Origin: Liolophura sinensis
Taxonomy: Eukaryota; Mollusca; Polyplacophora; Chitonida; Chitonidae
Reading direction: 5' to 3'
Assembly: GCF_032854445.1 (NCBI RefSeq)
Contig: NC_088302.1
Span: 25,123,788 to 25,187,787 of the forward strand
DNA: 64,000 bases
In this document: positions 57,821 to 64,000 of the stretch, in pieces
Layout: the number at the start of each line of letters is the position of its first letter
How positions within the stretch are numbered: position 1 is the first letter of the stretch
Notes under the pieces: model-generated
The model's input: the letters and a program-made list of their open reading frames with translations, nothing else
Told to the model about the DNA's origin: nothing
The model's database searches: none
Position numbers and translations under genes: made by a program

Positions 57821-59899
57821 AGCAGCATGTTGTTTCGTAAATTTTACCTGATCTTCACTTGCCGTGTGAATAAAGATGTTCGATTTTCCTGCTATAGGCT
57901 ATTTCTCTTAGTCAGTCCGCTATATTCAGCTCTGTGTAAAATCACGCTTGCAATACTTGTACACTTTACAAACTGTACACTTGGCTATGATGGAAATTCA
58001 TATTCCTGTCAACGACAAGAACCCATTGCCTCAGCTGACGTCACAATTATTAAAAAAAAAACAAAAAACAGTGGCATGCTGCAAGGATACTAGGCGGAGT
58101 TCAACATGCTTTCGACTTCACCGTAAACTCTGTTAGTGGTATTGCCATATTTAAAAGTGTTTACATGTTAACCTTAAATGAATATTATTTTATCTCTTGT
58201 AGTGTAATCTCTTACGACCGTGTGGATTTAGAAATGGATATTAGGAAATTAAAGCTATCTAGTCTATTCGCAAAGACAGTGGGGTAGGCTGTTTTATTGT
58301 GTGGAGTTTTTTCTAACTGCTTTTTGGTGCAGTAATTGTGAAGTAAATTACACTCCATGCCTATTGTCCAGCATGCAACTTGCTTTTGAATATTTATGAC
58401 GTCACCCGGGGCAATGAGTACTGTGTGTGGAAAGTAACCTTACCTAGGTTAACATTATGAATTAGAAAATGTCTTCTAATTGCATTTTCTTTGTGATGAT
58501 ATGAACGTTCAACATATCAATGTGAAGAAGCTGTGATGTTAACTGTTACTGATTAAAGGGAACGTAGATGGCGAGTATGACTCATTTCACACGGAGCTGA
58601 ATATAGGCGACTGGCTAAAAGAAGTAGACTACATTATATATGCGATATTTTGTGAAATGTTCACCAAAAAGTCGGTTAGTTTACCTTCATGGCTTCGTCC
58701 AGATAAAAACGATGGGCCAAACGATGAGATGGCCATGAGTCAAAAATAAAAACAATCTGTCTACTCCAACTCAACTCAACCTTTGCTGCCCTCCAATATC
58801 TTACTGAGACAAACCCATAGATCATTTCTAAGCCTCCTGTCTTTTTTTCAGATTAAATAGACATTGATGTGAACGTTTTATTGATGATTAATAGGTCAAA
58901 CTCATTGGGAAGTTAACGAAATAGGTTAGGAGAAATTAAAGCTCAATATTTTCAAAGAATTACAATATTACAAAATAATTTTTTTCCTGCTCAAAAGTTG
59001 AGAGAAAAGGGAAATCTTTGCTGAAACGATTGTTTGTATAAATACCAATTACATAACACCGTGATAAATGTCAGCTGGGATCTGAGCCGTTATATTCAGC
59101 AATCATATCTCTTGGAAAGGCTACATGTATAAAGTTTTTGCTCCGCCACTGTGACTGGAGAAAAGAAACAAGAAAAAAATCCGGCAACAGATATATGTGC
59201 TGTCAAACACGACATCGCTAGGAATAAATTTCCGTAGTATAAGATACAGTCACATGTCCTCATCTAGTGATTTATCGCCTTCGCTGGAAAGCTGTGGGAA
59301 TCCAACGTTGACGGCTGCACTTAAAGCTTTGTTTCGATACATTAGACTTTTTATTCTTGGGGAATGTTGCCTTTCTTTAGTGAGATATGTCAAAACATGT
59401 TTTGCCTCAATAAGAAACATATTTGTTCAAAATCCCTATTATTTCTCAGTTGTGTTTATCTTATGTTTAGTTTACTTAAATGAAAAACAACAAGAACAAC
59501 AACAAAAACCAAAAAAACAAAAACAAACAAGAAATAATATAACCTGAGGTACTTGAAAAGAGGGCTGAAAACTTGGTCACATACAATTTTCCCTGACGTG
59601 CTTGGTATATCTATTTATCATGTTCTAATGGAGAATTCTTTCGAGGCCATGGGAAGCACCATGCAAGAGCAACCGGAAACACGATTTCATACCAATCGTA
59701 CATATGGTTAAAAGGCAAAACAGTGTTCGGGTAAATACTCCGAACTGCGATATCGAGGTGGCGCAACATTACAAAAGTTGAAATGTATACTTTTAGCCTA
59801 AACCGCCTGGTGTTTTCTCTTTAAAGTAAGAGAGGTACCTGGATTTAATACTGACGTCGTGGATTTATGTGCAGTATAAACAACTTCAGTTTACACATC
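57821..59899. other. Unique AT-rich sequence
   Basis: No gene or repeat is recognised. The 116-codon plus frame (59197-59547) ends in a Gln/Lys-rich low-complexity tail from a CAA/AAA run and has no known domain. Confidence 0.4.
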
Positions 59900-60035
59900 C
59901 AGCTCTTTACCAAAATAAGCCCAAGACCAGCTCTTTACCAAAACCAGCCCAAGTCCAGCTCTTTACCAAATAAGTCCCAATCCAGCACTTTATAAACAAG
60001 TTCAAGTCCAGCACTTTACCAAACAAGTCCACTTT
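59900..60035. repeat. ~30-bp tandem repeat, ~5 copies
   Basis: Units like CCAGCTCTTTACCAAA plus AYAAGYCCAAGT recur with substitutions and small indels (CCAGCACTTTACC in later copies). Confidence 0.85.
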
Positions 60036-62382
60036 ACCTTTTAACGCTGTATTGGTCGTTATCATTGTGGGATGCCGGTCTGATATGCCGACACATTAAA
60101 AATCAATGAGGCACAAATAATAATAAAAATAAAAGTCGTTCTCCTGATATCCCTCCCACAGCACTCTCTTTCTGTTTACTATATATTACGATTCATCACA
60201 AACAATGGAATAATAGGGATAATCAATATCAAATTTTATTTTAGACCTAATGTATTCATGTTTCGCCAAGAAAGAACTTCTTAAATTTTTATTTATTTCA
60301 TTTTGATACATCAGAATTTGCTCGGCATTATTCTTCATCATTTCGACTCCTCTCGTTAAAACTTCAAAATTATTCCATATCCGTAATTCAGAAAGTTGAT
60401 GAAGTTGCTTTCACTGTGACATTTCTCCCACTCATAAGTTTACCAGATAGCCAGGGAATAAATCAATATTCGTGAAACTTTTATCATTTTCTGTGGGAGA
60501 ATTAAGCTCGCTGCAAATAGAAGACTGATGCATTATATTTACGGATTCCCGTAGAAGCACTCAATAAACCATCTTCACCTCTGGAATACATTAGATTTTT
60601 AATTCTCTTTGTCAACAGGCCAATATAGCGTCTTTGGAATCCTTACAATGTAACAAGTCCGAAAGAAAGTGTGTTCACTGATGGGGGCTAATGCATCAGC
60701 ATTGTGTGTATTTTGCTTACCCTTTCGGGAAGCGTGTATTGACACTGACTGGTACATTTACCAAACTGAAAGGAGAAAAACAACAACGAAAACATAAATC
60801 ACCCCTAATCATTTACAGCACCCCATATTTACCTTCAGATCGAACAGTGTTCATGTTTATCTGAAATACTTACAATGTAGAATGTTAAAGGGTAGAGTCA
60901 TTTCAGTCAAGCCGAGTGGATGAATTTTGTCACCATGCTATTAAAGTTTTTTTTGTTATAATTTAACGCCATATGCAAGAACTTTTCACTGATATGATCG
61001 TAGGAACCAGAGTGACCGTTTGCGTCGGGGTAAACCAATGGCTTTTGTCATTCTACTGACGAACTTTCCCACATGTGGTGTACTGACTTGACACCATGTG
61101 TGGTGTTCATGAAAGTTCGAATGCGGAAACCGCCCCCCACCAGTGTCTCATTGTCTCCAAGGCCCCAGAAACACCGATGAATCCCAACATATCCACAAAT
61201 CCTGATCCCTTGCCTATGACCGGTGTTGAACCCGTACCGTCAGTCAAGGTTTCACTATTACCGTTCAGGTCATAACATCCAGTACTCTCAATGATTCGAT
61301 GGCTTGAAGGCATTCTAATTGTCAAATATCATGCATATTGCTTGAAACATAAAAACATTTCACTATCACACAGGAAATGGGTTTAATCGATGCATTGCTT
61401 TGATATCATTATGAACTGTTATTCTTTCACCTTACACTTTCTGTGCTTTTTGTCTCTTCAAGTTATCACTATCGCTTATTAAATTAAACTATTCTTAAAA
61501 GTCCAGTTATGCAAGCATGTATATACATTAAAATAAGGTGATGCAGAATCACAATCAAAACCTTAGTTAATGCTTTACTAAACCTTACAGGACATTGGCC
61601 TTAACCTAATTACCAAAACTTTTTTTGGATGAAAACCCTTTTGTCTTTATCACGAAAAGATCTTTCATCTGAACGTTGTTGTTTTATTAATTATGTTTTT
61701 TAACAGTCATCAATTTCATAGTTTGCATTCTTGAGATGTAATCGTTAGGGAAGAATGGCATGTTTTATACTAATGAACCAAATCTCCTCTTCCAAACAAT
61801 CAAAATACTTTTCACCCCAGCTTGTTTTTTTTTTTCAAGAACGCAGGAATTTGATCACGGGAATCATTATTGTGACTTAAGCAGTATTTGAAAATCTATC
61901 TACCTTTTTCCACAAAGCTACCAGAACTCTGCGCATGGCCAGGTATTATCCACAGATCTGACCAATCTCGTTGTCGTGACATACAGCTAACTGACCAGAT
62001 CCGTCCTCAAATGTTGATCCATCTTTGTGCACACAAATAATGAAGACAATTGAGTGACTCATTTTGATATGGATGATGTTGTAGCTAATGGGTTGAAACT
62101 GATTAAAAGTTTACAGTGAATGATTGTCTAGGACAAGGAGTTAACACAGAGCTATCTGTCCTTCTTAGAGCGGGAAGAAGAAATTATAAGCCCACATCAT
62201 AGAATGAACAATAGCTCCACAATTTTAAACGTTACGGTCAAAACACCTTTTCAATGAGAATTTAAAGAAGAACCACTTTTTAAAGTGGAATTAAACCTGT
62301 TTGAGTTTTCAATTCAAAATATACTTTTATGTTTTACCCATTTAAGGAATTCCTGCGACACAGCATGCACATCCACCTATAT
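60036..62382. other. Unique AT-rich sequence; one weak exon candidate
   Basis: A 72-codon minus frame at 61107-61325 has a Gly/Ser/Thr-rich, coding-like composition (for example NGNSETLTDGTGS) and is preceded on the minus strand by a pyrimidine-poor ACAATTAG that could pass as a splice acceptor. I do not recognise the protein. No other feature is visible. Confidence 0.3.
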
Positions 62383-62395
62383 ATCTAACAAATGG

Positions 62396-62540
62396 GTACG
62401 TGGAAAGGTCTGTCAGCAACTGGCGGATGGTCGTGGGTTCCCCCCAGGCTCTGCCCGGTTTCCTCCCGTCATAATGCTGACCGCCGTCATATAAGTGAAA
62501 TATTCTTGAGTACGGCTTAAAATACCAATCAAATAAATAA
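62396..62540 (+). mobile_element. 5'-truncated SINE-A with 13-bp target-site duplication
   Basis: The 145-bp insert starts inside the SINE body (GTACGTGGAAAGGTCTGTC) and runs to the tail GGCTTAAAATACCAATC plus AAATAAATAA. Exact 13-bp direct repeats ATCTAACAAATGG flank it (62383-62395 and 62541-62553). This shows that a head-less copy was itself inserted by target-primed reverse transcription and was not trimmed later. Confidence 0.92.
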
Positions 62541-62553
62541 ATCTAACAAATGG

Positions 62554-63090
62554 CATAAAAAACTATTTAACTCTTTCTGTCAAATAAAACGCTGAAAATA
62601 TGGCCTATATATGTCTGTCTGGGTCTAAATCGTATGTTAAAATGCTAACCTTCCGAGGTTGTTTCTAGTTTCAAAACTGTCCGTAACGCCAATTCTCATG
62701 CAAAACTCATTAGTTTACGATGAGGAAGACTTCGCCGATACTCCATCCGCATCAAATTCCAAAATTACTTTCTGGTCAAACATGAAATAGATGTATCTCA
62801 GTGTTATTTTCCAGTGAGTTACTCATTTGGTTTCTTTTTACGATCGGCATATGGCTGTGTGTTTAGTAGGACGTTTAATTATGGCCTTTCTCCAGCATCT
62901 GACGGCTGATGAGCTCCCGGCGTTTCCTCAGGAGTGAAGGTTAATGCTTGTATGGACTATCTGTCAGTTATCTTTTGAAAGTCCTTTGCAATAAACCGAC
63001 CTTCGCAGCTGACGTCAACAATGGTCATCAGTAGCTATTCACTAGCCCTGGTGATGTACTGACAATAGGGATCGTTATAAACCGTGTGAA
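62554..63090. other. Unique sequence
   Basis: No gene or repeat is recognised. Confidence 0.35.
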
Positions 63091-63381
63091 TCACACATGT
63101 CCGCTCAATGACAGATGATCGGGTAACAACTTCCTGTATGGTATATTATTTTGGCGGAAACAATCTTGAGAAAGGCTGGAAAAAAGTTGGAAATTTGTGC
63201 CCCCCGGCAACCTACTCAACACACATTTTGAACTGACCGATCGCCAGAGGACTAGCGAATTACTTTTTTCAAGGTCACGAAACTGAACTTGTATAATTGT
63301 CATTAACTCTCCAAATATCTGTCTTTTACAAGGACAATGGAAAACCAATATAGCCCGCAATGACTTCAAACTAGCTGACAT
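63091..63381 (-). repeat. Inverted copy of the A/B/C repeat core
   Basis: On the minus strand it aligns with about 35570-35825 (A) and 43460-43720 (B): a CAGGAAGTTGTTACCCGATC-type segment, CATCTGTCAYTGAGCGGACATGT and TTTGCGGGCTATATTGG-side sequence. The frame is open for 96 codons (from 63381), longer than in the plus-strand copies. No family is recognised. This copy lies 16-28 kb from the others, so the repeat is dispersed. Confidence 0.7.
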
Positions 63382-63689
63382 TTGTAAAAGATGTTAAACT
63401 GTGTTACAGTAGCAGTTTTTGGAGGACAAATGCAGGTTCATAACGTTACCATTTAACCGTTGGAAAACAATATGTACTATAGGTACAAACAGAATTCCGG
63501 GGAAAGATCATCTGCATGCTTATCTCTCACTGCACTCGATTGCCGTAAATATTATTACCTGGTGAACATGGGAAGTCAGAAGCATTTGCATGTACTTACA
63601 CACAGGGTCATCTTATTTGAAGGAACATTGGTGAGGAAACACGGCTAAATATTAGATTACAGCTTAGAGAGTACTATATTTGCCAAATA

Positions 63690-63860
63690 GACACACGTAC
63701 TCAATGAAATCAGGCCGTTTGGCAATTTACCTCAGTCAGGGTTGTATTCTAGCTGTTCATGAAACCGCTTTAATAGTTGCAACCTATATCTCCTCTATCA
63801 CCGCCATTTAAGCAGAATTAGGTAAAAAAAGTAGACTTAGTTGAAGCGTTGTTCTTTAGT
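63690..63860 (+). repeat. Further piece of the A-block repeat
   Basis: TTGGCAATTTACCTCAGTCA, GTATTCTAGCTGTTCATG and AAGCAGAATTAG correspond in order to 37052-37160 in A (TTGTCAATTTGCACCAGT, TATTCTAACTGTCCACG) and to 44813-44830 in B. Confidence 0.55.
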
Positions 63861-64000
63861 CGCCGCTGGTAAAATTAAAATCGCGCGCTAATAATTCCTA
63901 AAATGGTAGACACCCCCACTTACAAACGATGACATCCAAACCGTGATTATGACCGCTTTTAATATGTTTGTGCCCAGGTAAGCTTATAAAATTGTATGTA

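Overview
This window looks like gene-poor eukaryotic nuclear DNA, most likely from a mollusc or another lophotrochozoan. The taxonomic call is an inference. It rests on three tRNA-headed SINE families whose 3' tails (ending in GGCGTAAAACACCAATC or CGTTAAACCC followed by CACTCACTC-like repeats) I associate with molluscan genomes, together with long (TA)n arrays and the absence of any bacterial-style gene packing. I found no intact cellular protein-coding gene, rRNA, functional tRNA or CRISPR array. Nearly every long open frame is transposon-derived or an artefact of a short tandem repeat.

Layout. 0-10 kb: unique AT-rich sequence with a 129-bp inverted repeat (964-1092), a 31-bp minisatellite split by a SINE (3.25-4.15 kb), a SINE with clear target-site duplications (4170-4533), an internally deleted mariner-like element (5771-6022), a gypsy RNase H scrap (about 7155-7285) and a 41-bp tandem repeat (9684-9866). 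10-20.7 kb: a partly tandem segmental duplication made of two blocks, D (10.25-12.03 and 16.7-19.69 kb) and E (13.37-14.73, 14.87-16.47 and 19.9-20.7 kb), with a 32-bp minisatellite expanded between D1 and E1. 20.7-27 kb: mostly unique sequence with a 28-bp perfect palindrome, a Tc1-like transposase pseudogene (22087-22603), short tandem repeats and a full-length SINE. 27.2-29.8 kb: an internally deleted LTR retrotransposon on the minus strand, inserted in a (TA)n array. Its pol order is integrase, then an RT remnant, then RNase H, then stop, polypurine tract and LTR. 32.8-35.1 kb: a second, decayed gypsy element with short LTRs. 32.7-47.8 kb: a second segmental duplication (block A 32.69-41.74, partial copy C 41.74-42.30, block B 42.46-47.77 kb), decorated by SINEs and a 56-bp minisatellite present only in A. 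48-64 kb: unique AT-rich sequence with more SINEs, a foldback cluster around a tRNA-like sequence (54.6-55.33 kb), 26-bp and 30-bp tandem repeats, a 5'-truncated SINE with a 13-bp target-site duplication (62396-62540), and further copies of the A-block repeat at the right end.

What connects the parts. The window records repeated mobilisation (three SINE families probably using one LINE machinery, two LTR elements, two Tc1/mariner remnants) and repeated local duplication. Because the duplicated blocks are paralogous, they show which insertions and minisatellite expansions came before or after duplication. The most notable item is the integrase-before-RT order of the 27.2-29.7 kb element, which resembles the Gmr1 group of Ty3/gypsy retrotransposons. 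All homologies were judged by eye, so block boundaries are approximate unless exact positions are stated.
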